From the NCBI RefSeq assembly GCF_003815035.1, contig NZ_RKRK01000007.1, positions 1-35,982 of the forward strand: a DNA stretch of 35,982 nucleotides, in the 5' to 3' direction. Positions within the stretch are counted from its first letter, which is position 1; each line of letters opens with the position of its first letter. Under the pieces are notes generated by a model. It was given only the letters and a program-made list of their open reading frames with translations. It ran no database searches and had not been told where the DNA came from. This document shows positions 11,026-21,873 of this stretch, in pieces. The position numbers and the translations under genes are program-made. The stretch is from Abyssicoccus albus (lineage in GTDB: Bacteria; Bacillota; Bacilli; Staphylococcales; Abyssicoccaceae).

Positions 11026-11400
11026 TTATTCTTTATTTTCTTTATCTTTTTTCTCATCAGGGATGTTAAATATGATCTCGTCTTCTTTGCTTAAGTAGTA
11101 TTCACTTCTCGCAATTTTCGCGATGTAATCATCATCATTTAACTGCTCCACTTGTTCGGAAAGCGACTTCTCTTTATCGACTAACGTTTCATATTCTGAC
11201 TGCGCTTTTGCAAGTTCCTTTTGTGCTGATTCATTATTCATATATTGATTACCTGTGAAAAATAATGCGATGCATAAAGTACCGACAAATACAGTAGAAG
11301 TCAGTGTTAATCTTCGCTTAACAATCGAACGTCGTGTCGCTTCAAAGTGATCACGTCTCGATTTATCATTCGCTGGGAACTGAGTTACGTTGTTTTTCAC
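11026..11400 (-). CDS. divIC: Cell division protein DivIC/FtsB family
   Basis: Small bitopic membrane protein of the divisome, partner of FtsL and DivIB. It has a basic cytoplasmic N-terminus (KSRRDHFEATRRSIVKRR), one membrane segment (roughly residues 36-53, STVFVGTLCIALFFTG) and an extracytoplasmic coiled coil (about 57-90) with the EYYLSKEDEIIFNIP-like end of the family. The start chosen is GTG at 11400 (MKNNVTQF), because AAAGGGAG is 8 nt upstream. The GTG three codons earlier overlaps that site. It follows rqcP, as in Bacillus and Staphylococcus. Confidence 0.92.
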   Translation of the reverse strand: MKNNVTQFPANDKSRRDHFEATRRSIVKRRLTLTSTVFVGTLCIALFFTGNQYMNNESAQKELAKAQSEYETLVDKEKSLSEQVEQLNDDDYIAKIARSEYYLSKEDEIIFNIPDEKKDKENKE

Positions 11401-11464
11401 TTTGATCACTCCCTTTTATCACTACTTATAAAATACACTATTTATATGGAAATTACTAGTGAAA

Positions 11465-11728
11465 TTATATTTCTTCTCGTTTTTTGTCTTCAATGACTTC
11501 ATACATCTTCGATGCATCATCTTTGGCTGCATGCTCTAGTAAAGCATTCACCTTAACGATTACAATTCGATGACCGTAATTTAAAGTAATCTCATCTCCA
11601 ACTGATACCGCGGTTCCAGCTTTTGATGGTTTATCATTGATTAATACTCTACCTTTATCTGTCATTTCTTTCGCTAACGTTCTTCTTTTTATTAACCGAG
11701 ATACTTTTAAGAACTTATCAATTCTCAT
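11465..11728 (-). CDS. rqcP: RNA-binding S4 domain protein RqcP
   Basis: An 87-residue protein that is essentially one S4 RNA-binding domain (MRIDKFLKVSRLIKRRTLAKE, then GRVLINDKPSKAG). The B. subtilis homologue YabO/RqcP works with RqcH on stalled 50S subunits, stabilising P-site tRNA during C-terminal alanine tailing. It was formerly called an Hsp15-like protein. The ATG is 3 nt after the upstream stop, and its AAGGAG site is formed by the last Lys-Glu codons of the upstream gene, so the pair is coupled. Confidence 0.93.
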   Translation of the reverse strand: MRIDKFLKVSRLIKRRTLAKEMTDKGRVLINDKPSKAGTAVSVGDEITLNYGHRIVIVKVNALLEHAAKDDASKMYEVIEDKKREEI

Positions 11729-11731
11729 CGA

Positions 11732-12943
11732 TTATTTCTCCTTCCCTTTCTCATCATTATTAAGTCCGTTCAAAGATTGTTGCTTCAATAACAATCGTTC
11801 AGGCTTTATACCTTTAGTGATTGTTTCATACATTCTAGGAAAGATGAAATTAGCGTAGTCTTTTTCATATTTTGTACGTTCAACAAAAAGACCTTCTTCC
11901 CTTTTTTTAGCTTCCCATATTGCATTCACTTCATCCGTTGATGTCGCTTGTTCAGAGCCAAACACATGAGGATGTCTTCTGACGACTTTATCATTCATTT
12001 TATGAATGACTTCATTCAACGTAAAGTATCCTTCTTTTTCTCCAATCGCACAATGTAACATAACTTGCAATAAAACATCACCTAGCTCATCAGTGATTGC
12101 TTCATCATCTTCTTGAATCACCGCTTCACTTAATTCATAGCTCTCTTCAATTAAATATTTCAATATGCTCTCATTTGTTTGCTCTCTGTCCCAAGGACAA
12201 CCATCGTCTGACACTAATTGATTAAATAATAATTGGCTATAATGAATATCTTTATATTTGTCTACCTCTTCCGTGACACGTGGGATAAACAATACTGCTA
12301 AATTCGACACAAATGGCTCATGATCAATTTCACATAATGGAACAGAATTCACAACTTCCGTTTCAATCCCCGCATCCATAATGATATATACGGTATGTTC
12401 AGCGGGATAATGTTCTAACAAATCAACCTTTAAATCTGAAAGGATAAATTGGTCATACACTTGCGTCACTAATGTATCATTATGAATGTTGAATTGAATT
12501 GGCGTATAATGCATCGCATCGATAGAAAGAAAACCTTTGACAGGGTCAATTTGCATCGCATTAAACACATCATCATAAAAACTCCTACCACCAACAACAT
12601 TCACTTCAAACTGCTCGTTTTGATACTTCAATAGGCGTTGAGTTGTCTCCTCTAAAATCATTGGATGCCCAGGCAAGATATAATAAACATCACCATTTTT
12701 TACAGCATCAATCAGAGTCTTCACAATTGCTTGATAAACGCCTTCAAAATCATCATGTTGCTCATAAACTGAATCAAAGGACACCCACGAATCAAGGTCG
12801 TGTAACGCCTTTAACTCTTCAATAATCGGGTGGTCCATCGTTCTTACATAAGCTTGTTGAATAGTTTCCAGTTGCTTAACAATACCATAGGGACATGCAT
12901 CTAATCCCCCATTCCCTAAACCGATAATATGAATTGTATTCAT
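11732..12943 (-). CDS. yabN: Tetrapyrrole-methylase-like / MazG nucleotide pyrophosphohydrolase fusion (YabN)
   Basis: A 403-residue two-domain protein. The N-terminal part (about 1-210; NTIHIIGLGNGGLD, YYILPGHPMILEE) has a corrin/porphyrin methylase fold. The C-terminal part is MazG, with CPWDREQTNESILKYLIEE, the EExxE metal-binding motif (EESYE) and DELGDVLLQVMLH. MazG hydrolyses NTPs to NMP and pyrophosphate, which suggests house-cleaning of nucleotide pools; the methylase domain has no proven substrate. AAGGAG precedes the ATG. It lies between the flippase and rqcP, as in B. subtilis. Confidence 0.93.
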   Translation of the reverse strand: MNTIHIIGLGNGGLDACPYGIVKQLETIQQAYVRTMDHPIIEELKALHDLDSWVSFDSVYEQHDDFEGVYQAIVKTLIDAVKNGDVYYILPGHPMILEETTQRLLKYQNEQFEVNVVGGRSFYDDVFNAMQIDPVKGFLSIDAMHYTPIQFNIHNDTLVTQVYDQFILSDLKVDLLEHYPAEHTVYIIMDAGIETEVVNSVPLCEIDHEPFVSNLAVLFIPRVTEEVDKYKDIHYSQLLFNQLVSDDGCPWDREQTNESILKYLIEESYELSEAVIQEDDEAITDELGDVLLQVMLHCAIGEKEGYFTLNEVIHKMNDKVVRRHPHVFGSEQATSTDEVNAIWEAKKREEGLFVERTKYEKDYANFIFPRMYETITKGIKPERLLLKQQSLNGLNNDEKGKEK

Positions 12944-13002
12944 AAAACTCTCCTTAAAATGATGAAATATAGTCTATTGAACCTTAAGATAACACTTTAT
13001 TT

Positions 13003-14619
13003 TTATTTAATTATTTTTTTAATGATTGGTAATTCAGTTGCTTCTTCAACCGTCAACAATTCAAAAAGCTTAATACAAACTAATACAATCGCTGCACCAA
13101 TCAACACCATACTACTCATTAAGATTAAAGCATCTAACCTCGTCGTTACAATCGGTGAAAAAATATAGAGCATAGCTTGGAGTAATAAAGTCATTATGAA
13201 GCACACTAAAAATAAATTCACACCCCAAAGCACATCTTGTTTTTTCATCTTATTTGGTATCGTTGCTTCATTCTTATTCGTTAATAATCTCGCGGTTTCA
13301 GTGGCGCTGAGTGAATCATCTAACATGTTTTCATCATGTATAACTGCTGCAATATGTTTATAAAGTACAATAAATAATATGATATTAAAGATAATCATTG
13401 CCATAACATTAGCCAATGAAATTGCATAGAAATCGACGATTGGTAACAATAGCATGTTCAAAAACACTTTTACGACGGCCATCGTTGCAAAACCACTCAT
13501 AACGACTTTATAAGCATTGATTGTCAATAAGTAACTCATCAATACAATAGCAATCGATACAACAATAATTGTAATCATATTTAACGATAGCTCGCTATTC
13601 ATTTGATTTGTTTTGAAGAAGGCTTGGTTCATCATCGGCATAATATTGATCAAACCTACCGTGACCAATGTCGAAAAGAGCATTACCCATTTAATAGATT
13701 TCTTTAGCAGTTTTAACGAATAGCTAATGTTCGTTGCATCCAAATATGGGATCAATATAAAGCCGAATGTAGTCGCAACGATTAAGCCGATTTGAATGAA
13801 GGAATAACTACGATCAAATACACCTTTCGCTGCCATGGTATTGTCAATTGTCCAATGACTACCGATAAAATTAAGCACTGTAAATGCATCAATAGATTGA
13901 ATGGTTAACATCAGTATGTGCGTTAAAATAAACGCAATCATTAAAATAAAAAATTCAATATACCGTGATGACTTCGTATTCATATGAATGATATTGTAAT
14001 GTTCTCCCTTAATATGGCGATACTTCATAAATAGTACGAACGTTGTCAAAATCATCCCGAGGACGCTACCGAACAGCGCCACTTTTGCAGCACTGTATAA
14101 GGATAATCCAATGCTAAAATAGAGATAGATTGCAATCGCAATAACGATTACACGAACAATTTGTTCTACCAATTGACTAATACTTACAACCTCTGAATAT
14201 TGATGATAATGAAAAATACCTCGTATCATCCCGAGAACTATTGTAATAGGGATAATGATTGCCACAATTTCTATTAATGAAGAAAGCTGATCATCACCCA
14301 TCCACGAGGCCAGTATATGACGATACATGTGAATTAAAATACTCAGCACAACTATAAAGCACAGAAACAGTGAGACATGTAATCTACGAAATATAAAGCC
14401 TCTCTTTAAATATTCAGCATAAGCACTTGGAATACCATATAAGGCACAGATAGTACATAAACCAATGAATGGATATATTTGATTATATACATACAAGCCT
14501 TCATCCCCTAATATGTTTTGGTAAGGGACTCGGTATAGTGCACTTAATACTTTTACAATCAATAATGTAACCGTCATAAAAACCATTTGCTCTGTAAATG
14601 TTTTATTCATTCGGGTCAT
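13003..14619 (-). CDS. MurJ/SpoVB-type polysaccharide flippase family membrane protein
   Basis: A 538-residue integral membrane protein with about 12-14 hydrophobic segments, belonging to the MOP superfamily (MurJ, SpoVB, Wzx-like). The N-terminal FTEQMVFMTVTLLIVKVLSALYR resembles the SpoVB/YabM group. Members move lipid-linked sugars across the membrane. B. subtilis YabM holds this position next to mfd, but the substrate here is not known, and the main lipid II flippase may be encoded elsewhere. The start at 14619 has AGGAC 7 nt upstream and overlaps mfd by 17 nt. A second ATG at 14610 would overlap by 8 nt. spoVT, between mfd and yabM in Bacillus, is absent. Confidence 0.88.
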   Translation of the reverse strand: MTRMNKTFTEQMVFMTVTLLIVKVLSALYRVPYQNILGDEGLYVYNQIYPFIGLCTICALYGIPSAYAEYLKRGFIFRRLHVSLFLCFIVVLSILIHMYRHILASWMGDDQLSSLIEIVAIIIPITIVLGMIRGIFHYHQYSEVVSISQLVEQIVRVIVIAIAIYLYFSIGLSLYSAAKVALFGSVLGMILTTFVLFMKYRHIKGEHYNIIHMNTKSSRYIEFFILMIAFILTHILMLTIQSIDAFTVLNFIGSHWTIDNTMAAKGVFDRSYSFIQIGLIVATTFGFILIPYLDATNISYSLKLLKKSIKWVMLFSTLVTVGLINIMPMMNQAFFKTNQMNSELSLNMITIIVVSIAIVLMSYLLTINAYKVVMSGFATMAVVKVFLNMLLLPIVDFYAISLANVMAMIIFNIILFIVLYKHIAAVIHDENMLDDSLSATETARLLTNKNEATIPNKMKKQDVLWGVNLFLVCFIMTLLLQAMLYIFSPIVTTRLDALILMSSMVLIGAAIVLVCIKLFELLTVEEATELPIIKKIIK

Positions 14620-17600
14620 ATGACTGTCCTATATGCTTAATAATTTGTTTCAGTTCTTTTATCCATTCACCTTGTCCAACATGGTACGTCAATGTGATTT
14701 CTCCATCTTTATATTCAACTTGAATCTTTCGACCATATTCATTTAGTCCGTTGAATAAGTATTCACCATGAATGACATTCGAACCATGTTCGGATATGAT
14801 AATATAAACTTTCTTATCTTGTTGTTTAATTGTTCTAACGAACGCTTCTTTCGCCATCGATTTGATTTCAACAATATCAATTAAATACTCAACAGACTTT
14901 GGATACTCACCAAATCGGTCAATAAGCTCATCGATTAAATCATCAACCTCATGATGATGTATTTGTTGCAATCGTTTATATACATCGATCTTATCATGCT
15001 CGTCTATAATATAATCTGTTGGTATATAAGCATCCAATAGAAGGTTCATTTCGACTTCAAATGATTTATTAGACGGCCCTTGTTCTTCAACCACTTCTTC
15101 AATTAAGTTATGTTCTATTTGTTTTTCATGGACAGCTTCTTGTAACATTTCTGAATATAAATCATATCCAACTGAATCGATAAATCCATGTTGCTCTTTA
15201 CCTAATAAATCTCCTGCACCTCGAATATTTAAATCACGCATCGCAATTTTAAATCCACTCCCTAAATCCGTAAACTCTTTAATTGCCTGCAATCTTTTCT
15301 CAGCAACCTCAGTTAAGACCTTTCTCGGTGCATGTGTTAAATAGGCGTAGCTCATACGATGCGACCTTCCTACTCTCCCTCTTAACTGATACAACTGGCT
15401 AAGTCCGAACCGATCTGCATCTTCAACAATTAACGTATTTGCATTCGGCACATCAACACCGGTCTCGATGATTGTCGTTGTGAGCAAAATATCATACTCA
15501 CCATTAACGAAAGCAATCATCACTTCCTCTAATTCACGTTCACCCATTTGACCGTGCGCAATCGCAATCGACGCTTCTGGAACTAATAACGACAGTTCTT
15601 CTTGTTTCTGATAAATCGTTTTAACTTTGTTATATAAATAGAACACTTGTCCATCACGACTTAGTTCGCGTTGTATTGCTTCTTTAATAAATTTCTTGTT
15701 GTGTTCAATCACATACGTTTGAACAGGAAATCGATTTTCTGGTGGCGTTTCAATGACCGATAAATCTCGAACACCCAAAAGACTCATATGCAATGTTCTT
15801 GGAATCGGAGTTGCCGTTAATGTAAGTACATCTACATTCATCTTTAACTGCTTAATTCGTTCTTTATGCCTTACGCCAAAGCGTTGCTCTTCATCGACAA
15901 TTAACAACCCTAAATCTTTATATTCAATTGTCTTTCCGAGTAATTTGTGTGTTCCTACAACAATATCGATAATTCCTTCTTTTAATCCTTTTTTAGTTTC
16001 ATTAATTTGTTTAGTCGTTCTAAAACGACTCATCAACCTAACTTCAATCGGATATTCACTCATTCGTTCAATGATTGTCTCATAATGTTGTTGAGCAAGA
16101 ATTGTTGTTGGTACTAAGAAAGCAACTTGCTTACCTTCCATAACCGCTTTAAATGCAGCTCGAACTGCAACTTCTGTCTTACCATATCCAACATCCCCAC
16201 AAAGCAATCGGTCCATCGGTTTGTCATCTTCCATATCGTGTTTTATTTCATTCAAACTACGGACTTGATCAATCGTTGGTTCATATGGAAAGTCCAACTC
16301 AAACGTTTGTTGTTCACTCGTATCTTTTTGAAATTTATGCCCTTTTGCTCGACTTCTTTCTTCATATAATTTCATCAATTGTTCTGCAATATCATCAATA
16401 GATGCTCGAACTCGAGCTTTCGTTTTTTGCCAATCCGTGCCACCTAACTTATAAATTTTAGGTGTTACATTATCATTCGCGACATATTTTTGGACTAAAT
16501 CCATTTGATCAATTGGAACAAATAGTTGATCAGTTCCTTTATACTGAATTTTCATATAGTCTTGATGCATTTTATTAATATACATCGTTTCAATACCTAG
16601 ATACTGACCAACACCGTGGTGAATGTGGACGACATAATCGCCTTTTTTCAACTCTTGGTAAGACTTTATTTTTTCAGCATTGGTTAATTTACTAGTCGTC
16701 TTGTTTTTTCGTTTTTGTTTTGTATCACCAAATAGTTCGACATCAGTAAATAGCGCATACTTCATATACGGTAGGTCGAATCCTTCAGAAGGATGTCCTT
16801 TAGAAATAACAATGCCGCGTGTTGCCTCACGAGGTATAGTTTCCATATATACCGGTAAATCAAAGTCCATGAGCATCTGTTGGACTTTCTTCATCCGGAT
16901 ATCCGTCGATACGATACATTGTACAATGTACTCATCTTGCATATATTTATGCATCATAGATGAAAGAATATCATATTGACCATTAATTCCTTCAATTGGT
17001 TTACAGCTAAATTTTAATGTATGTTCAATACGAGTATCCATGTTTGTCGTAAAAAGCGATAAGAATGACGCATTATATCGTTCTACTATTGCCTTCAAAT
17101 CCGTATCTAAAACACCTAGTGCATTTGGTAATGATTTATACTGCATGAGTAAATCTTGAGTGAAAGTATTCAATTCGGTAGCCGTAACACTTTCACTTTC
17201 TTCCACGCGTCGAAATTCATCGACGAGAATAATTGGTTGTGATGATTCAATGTATGATAAAATATTCCTATTATATTCATCGATTAATCCTATATATTTT
17301 CCAATAAATCGATGATTTAAATATTGATTGAATTGATAATCGATTAACTTCTTAAATGATTCCCATCCATCTTGATCTTCTTTCGTATTCGCTGCTTTAA
17401 TGAGTTCATCAACTTTATCGTTCATTTGTTGTCTTAACTTTTCTCTTAAATCATCGGTCATAACAAATTCCGTTGCTTTAGGTATGACGTATGACTCCAA
17501 ACGATCTTTAGATCGTTGCGAATCAATATCTATTAATTTAATATAATCAATCTCATCTCCAAATAATTCGATCCTTATAGGATCACCGTATATCGGAAAG

Positions 17601-18133
17601 ACATCAATAATATCTCCTCTAACTGCATATTCTCCAATTGAGGTGACTCTATTACGCCGTTCATACCCTATATTTATTAGTTTTTTCAGTAATTCATCAC
17701 GATCAATCGTCGTTTGATAGTCGATTTCTAAATAGTGTGATTGCCATAACTTTTTCGGTGTAACGCGCTTCATCAATCCTTCAACAGGGATAATATATAT
17801 ACCTTTTTGTTGATTACTTAGTGCATCTTGGAACCTAATTCTTTCTGCCAGTAGCTCTGGGCTACTTGTACTATATAATTCAAGTGCATAATTTTGTATC
17901 CCATAAACATATATAACTTGCGGTTCGCAATATTGTAATAAGTCTTGAGATAACTTTTCCGCGTAATATAAATTAGGTGTAATGATGTAAATACTTTCTT
18001 TTAACGATAAATAAGCCCGAGCAATCATCATTGCTTTGGCTGAATGCGTTAATCCTGTAATTAATGTTTGACCTGATTGGATACTCTCGCACATTTCCAA
18101 AAAGCGCGAGTCATTTTCTATCGCCCTGATCAT
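14603..18133 (-). CDS. mfd: Transcription-repair coupling factor
   Basis: DNA translocase that removes RNA polymerase stalled at lesions and recruits UvrA. The 1176-residue protein has full family length. In order: UvrB-like homology region (about 1-330), degenerate middle domain, the RNA-polymerase-interacting CarD-like domain (about 495-560, GDYVVHIHHGVGQYLG), then helicase motors with Walker A GDVGYGKT (646-653), DEEQRFG, TATPIPRTLHMSLLGVRD and QLRGRVGR, and the C-terminal TRCF domain. The ATG directly follows the pth stop (TAG-ATG), and the gene overlaps the flippase gene downstream, giving a tight pth-mfd-flippase unit. Confidence 0.98.
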   Translation of the reverse strand: MIRAIENDSRFLEMCESIQSGQTLITGLTHSAKAMMIARAYLSLKESIYIITPNLYYAEKLSQDLLQYCEPQVIYVYGIQNYALELYSTSSPELLAERIRFQDALSNQQKGIYIIPVEGLMKRVTPKKLWQSHYLEIDYQTTIDRDELLKKLINIGYERRNRVTSIGEYAVRGDIIDVFPIYGDPIRIELFGDEIDYIKLIDIDSQRSKDRLESYVIPKATEFVMTDDLREKLRQQMNDKVDELIKAANTKEDQDGWESFKKLIDYQFNQYLNHRFIGKYIGLIDEYNRNILSYIESSQPIILVDEFRRVEESESVTATELNTFTQDLLMQYKSLPNALGVLDTDLKAIVERYNASFLSLFTTNMDTRIEHTLKFSCKPIEGINGQYDILSSMMHKYMQDEYIVQCIVSTDIRMKKVQQMLMDFDLPVYMETIPREATRGIVISKGHPSEGFDLPYMKYALFTDVELFGDTKQKRKNKTTSKLTNAEKIKSYQELKKGDYVVHIHHGVGQYLGIETMYINKMHQDYMKIQYKGTDQLFVPIDQMDLVQKYVANDNVTPKIYKLGGTDWQKTKARVRASIDDIAEQLMKLYEERSRAKGHKFQKDTSEQQTFELDFPYEPTIDQVRSLNEIKHDMEDDKPMDRLLCGDVGYGKTEVAVRAAFKAVMEGKQVAFLVPTTILAQQHYETIIERMSEYPIEVRLMSRFRTTKQINETKKGLKEGIIDIVVGTHKLLGKTIEYKDLGLLIVDEEQRFGVRHKERIKQLKMNVDVLTLTATPIPRTLHMSLLGVRDLSVIETPPENRFPVQTYVIEHNKKFIKEAIQRELSRDGQVFYLYNKVKTIYQKQEELSLLVPEASIAIAHGQMGERELEEVMIAFVNGEYDILLTTTIIETGVDVPNANTLIVEDADRFGLSQLYQLRGRVGRSHRMSYAYLTHAPRKVLTEVAEKRLQAIKEFTDLGSGFKIAMRDLNIRGAGDLLGKEQHGFIDSVGYDLYSEMLQEAVHEKQIEHNLIEEVVEEQGPSNKSFEVEMNLLLDAYIPTDYIIDEHDKIDVYKRLQQIHHHEVDDLIDELIDRFGEYPKSVEYLIDIVEIKSMAKEAFVRTIKQQDKKVYIIISEHGSNVIHGEYLFNGLNEYGRKIQVEYKDGEITLTYHVGQGEWIKELKQIIKHIGQSYDPNE

Positions 18134-18706
18134 CTAGTCAACAACTCCATTGTATCGACTCATCACATCACTAAATTTCATACCTTCTATAAACGATAAA
18201 CACGCATCGGATGAATGTTGAATTACTTTGTTCATCGTCGGTTGTTCGTCTTCACTAAATCGTTGTAACACATACTTTACGATCGGGATATTATTTTGTG
18301 GTCTTCCAACACCAATTCTTATTCTTTGAAATTCTTTCGTTCCAAGGTGTTGAATCGTTGACTTAATCCCATTATGTCCACCAGCACTTCCTGTCTGACG
18401 TAACCGAATCGTTCCAACATCGATATCTAGATCATCGTATAAGACGATACAATCTGATAAATCAATTTTATAATAATCGATTATCGGACGAATCGCTTCT
18501 CCTGATAAATTCATAAACGTTTGTGGTTTAACAAGCAAAAATTGTTCACCTTGATATGTACCTTTACCGAATTGAGCTTTAAATTTATTTGAATCTAGTG
18601 TGACATTCGTTTCTTTCGCAATATAATCGATAATATCAAACCCAATATTATGTCTCGTACCTTCATATTTATTACCCGGGTTACCTAACCCAATAATACA
18701 TTTCAT
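18134..18706 (-). CDS. pth: Peptidyl-tRNA hydrolase
   Basis: Releases peptides from prematurely dissociated peptidyl-tRNA. The 190-residue protein has the family signature GLGNPGNKYEGTRHNIGF with the catalytic His at position 20, then LLVKPQTFMNLSGEA and YDDLDIDVGTIRLRQTGSAGGHNG. A GGGGG site precedes the ATG. It follows rplY as in Bacillus and Staphylococcus, but the rplY terminator ends only about 30 nt before the start, so its expression may come from read-through. Confidence 0.97.
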   Translation of the reverse strand: MKCIIGLGNPGNKYEGTRHNIGFDIIDYIAKETNVTLDSNKFKAQFGKGTYQGEQFLLVKPQTFMNLSGEAIRPIIDYYKIDLSDCIVLYDDLDIDVGTIRLRQTGSAGGHNGIKSTIQHLGTKEFQRIRIGVGRPQNNIPIVKYVLQRFSEDEQPTMNKVIQHSSDACLSFIEGMKFSDVMSRYNGVVD

Positions 18707-18737
18707 CTTGCGTTCCCCCTAATACTTTTATTCATAC

Positions 18738-18767
18738 GAAAAAAGCGATGGAAGTCATCCACCGCTT
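18738..18767 (-). terminator. rplY intrinsic terminator
   Basis: Stem AAGCGGTGGA/TCCATCGCTT (one G-U pair), loop TGACT, then TTTTCG on the minus strand. The hairpin starts about 15 nt after the rplY stop. Confidence 0.85.
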
Positions 18768-18781
18768 GTCATCTTTACAAA

Positions 18782-19426
18782 TTATTCTTCAGAAGAGCCT
18801 TCCTCTTCTTTCTCTTCACCAATTACTTCTACTTCTTGTTCAGTACCTTCTTCAGCCGCTTCATCTTCTGCAGGCTCTTCAGTTGGAGGTACTACTGATA
18901 CAACTGTCGTTTCAGCATCTTCTTCGATTGTGAAGTCACCATTAACTTTAATATCTGATACGTGGATGCTATCACCGATTTGTAATTCAGTTACATCCAC
19001 TTCAATTGATTCAGGGATATTCGCTGGTGTAGCTGTAACTTCTAATTCGAATAATGGTTGATCGACAACGCCACCTTCTTTGGCACCCACTGCTTCTCCA
19101 ACTAATTCAATTGTTACGCCTACTGTACGTTCTTCAGTCATGTTGATCGCGATAAAGTCGATATGTGTAATCGCATTTTTCATTGAATCAAATTGATACT
19201 CGGCAACCATGACTTTCGTTGAATTTGAATCGATGTTTAAATCGATTACACCGTTACGTCCAACTTCACGGATTGTCTTGATGAATTCAACTTCATCTAC
19301 TTGAATTGGTGTGTTCTCAGTATTATATCCATAAATAATACCAGGAATTTGTCCTGCTTCTCTAATTGCTTTTTTCTCTGCGCCAGTTTGGTTAGACTTA
19401 CGCGCTTGTGCTTGTAATGTTGTCAT
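18782..19426 (-). CDS. rplY: 50S ribosomal protein L25/general stress protein Ctc
   Basis: 5S rRNA-binding ribosomal protein of the long TL5/Ctc type. Residues 1-90 are the L25 domain ([27 protein letters not shown]) and 95-180 the beta domain ([18 protein letters not shown]). A Glu-rich tail of about 35 residues follows. The start at 19426 ([10 protein letters not shown]) has AAAGGTGG 8 nt upstream; a GTG four codons earlier is part of that site. It has its own promoter, a 105-nt leader and a terminator, between prs and pth. B. subtilis ctc is a SigB gene, but the promoter visible here is of sigma-A type. Confidence 0.96.
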   Translation of the reverse strand: MTTLQAQARKSNQTGAEKKAIREAGQIPGIIYGYNTENTPIQVDEVEFIKTIREVGRNGVIDLNIDSNSTKVMVAEYQFDSMKNAITHIDFIAINMTEERTVGVTIELVGEAVGAKEGGVVDQPLFELEVTATPANIPESIEVDVTELQIGDSIHVSDIKVNGDFTIEEDAETTVVSVVPPTEEPAEDEAAEEGTEQEVEVIGEEKEEEGSSEE

Positions 19427-19482
19427 GCTAAGTTCCACCTTTCATATTATGTTGCATTCATTACGTCATATTTGATATTCAC

Positions 19483-19522
19483 TTATGATTATTATTACAT
19501 AGTATCATCGTATTAATCATAA
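19483..19522 (-). promoter_or_regulatory. Inverted repeat in the rplY leader
   Basis: Arms TTATGATTA and TAATCATAA (9 bp, perfect) are separated by 22 nt, inside the untranslated leader between the rplY promoter and start. It could be an RNA hairpin or a protein site. No T run follows, so it is not a standard terminator. Confidence 0.35.
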
Positions 19523-19537
19523 AACAAACCATTCAAT

Positions 19538-19566
19538 ATTATAATAAAATTTTCACTATTAGTCAA
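19538..19566 (-). promoter_or_regulatory. rplY promoter overlapping the prs stop codon
   Basis: Minus strand TTGACT (19561-19566), 17-nt spacer and consensus TATAAT (19538-19543). The -35 is formed by the last codons of prs (TTT GAC TAA). Confidence 0.75.
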
Positions 19567-20530
19567 ATAGTGTGCTAACTGACTTATGTTCATATACTCT
19601 AACAATTGTCTCTGCGAGTAATTCACCGACAGATAATTGAGTGATCTTCGCTGTATCTTTCGCATCAGGCAATTGAATTGAGTTCGTTACCACAAGCTCT
19701 TTAATTTGTGAGTTCTCAATTCGTTCAATGGCTGGACCAGACAGCACTGGATGTGTACAACATGCATATACCTCTGTAGCACCTTTTTCAAGGAGTGCAT
19801 CCGCAGCACCTGTAATTGTCCCTGCAGTATCAATAATATCGTCAATGATAATTGCTTTACGTCCTTTAATCTCCCCAACAATATTCATCACTTCGCTTAC
19901 ATTTGGCATCGGTCGACGCTTATCGATGATCGCAATAGGCGCTTCTAATCGATCGGCCATTTTACGCGCTCTCGTTACACCGCCATGGTCTGGTGATACG
20001 ATAACAAGTTCTTCATTTTTTAAATCTTCCTTGCTTTGGAAATAGTCACTAAGTAACGGTACACCCATTAAGTGGTCAATTGGAATATCAAAGAATCCTT
20101 GGATTTGTGGTGCATGTAAATCAAGTGCAATCACTCGGTTTGCTCCACTATGCTCAATCAAATTAGCAACAAGTTTTGCAGTAATCGGTTCTCTTGAACG
20201 CGCTTTACGATCTTGACGTGCATATCCATAATACGGCATCACAACATTAATGGTTTCTGCAGAGGCACGCTTCAACGCATCGATCATGATCAGGAGTTCC
20301 ATTAAATTCTCATTCACTGGCTCACTCGTTGGTTGAACGACGAATACGTCACAACCACGAACACTTTCTTCTATATTGATTTTGACTTCTTGGTCACTAA
20401 AACGTTGTACGCTTGATTTTCCGAGTTCAATCCCTAAATGTTCTACGATTTCACCTGCTAATTTTTCGTTACCTGTCAGCGTGAAAATTTTTAACTTTGA
20501 GTTTTTATATTTTTCTTCGAATGTAACCAT
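19559..20530 (-). CDS. prs: Ribose-phosphate pyrophosphokinase
   Basis: Makes PRPP from ribose 5-phosphate and ATP, feeding purine, pyrimidine, His and Trp synthesis as well as Hpt and PurR in this window. The 323-residue protein has the family motifs [41 protein letters not shown] and the PRPP loop [12 protein letters not shown] longer open frame exists upstream, but the ATG at 20530 ([16 protein letters not shown]) has GGAGG 7 nt before it and matches the family. It follows glmU by 13 nt and shares its promoter. Confidence 0.97.
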   Translation of the reverse strand: MVTFEEKYKNSKLKIFTLTGNEKLAGEIVEHLGIELGKSSVQRFSDQEVKINIEESVRGCDVFVVQPTSEPVNENLMELLIMIDALKRASAETINVVMPYYGYARQDRKARSREPITAKLVANLIEHSGANRVIALDLHAPQIQGFFDIPIDHLMGVPLLSDYFQSKEDLKNEELVIVSPDHGGVTRARKMADRLEAPIAIIDKRRPMPNVSEVMNIVGEIKGRKAIIIDDIIDTAGTITGAADALLEKGATEVYACCTHPVLSGPAIERIENSQIKELVVTNSIQLPDAKDTAKITQLSVGELLAETIVRVYEHKSVSTLFD

Positions 20531-20543
20531 GAATGAACCTCCA

Positions 20544-21752
<1,209 letters not shown>

Positions 21753-21774
21753 CTATTATACTCATACTAAATAT

Positions 21775-21803
21775 ATTATATTTTATTCAGAACACCGTTT
21801 CAA
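21775..21803 (-). promoter_or_regulatory. Promoter of glmU-prs
   Basis: Minus strand TTGAAA (21798-21803), 17-nt spacer and TATAAT (21775-21780), about 37 nt upstream of the glmU ATG and downstream of the yabJ terminator. Confidence 0.75.
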
Positions 21804-21828
21804 ACCTTTTAAAATAAATCCTAAGACT

Positions 21829-21867
21829 AAAAAGAGCATATTTATCAACACACGATAAATATGCTCT
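21829..21867 (-). terminator. Intrinsic terminator of purR-yabJ
   Basis: Perfect 14-bp stem AGAGCATATTTATC/GATAAATATGCTCT with a 7-nt loop, followed by TTTTAG on the minus strand, 6 nt after the yabJ stop. Confidence 0.9.
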
Positions 21868-21873
21868 ATATTA

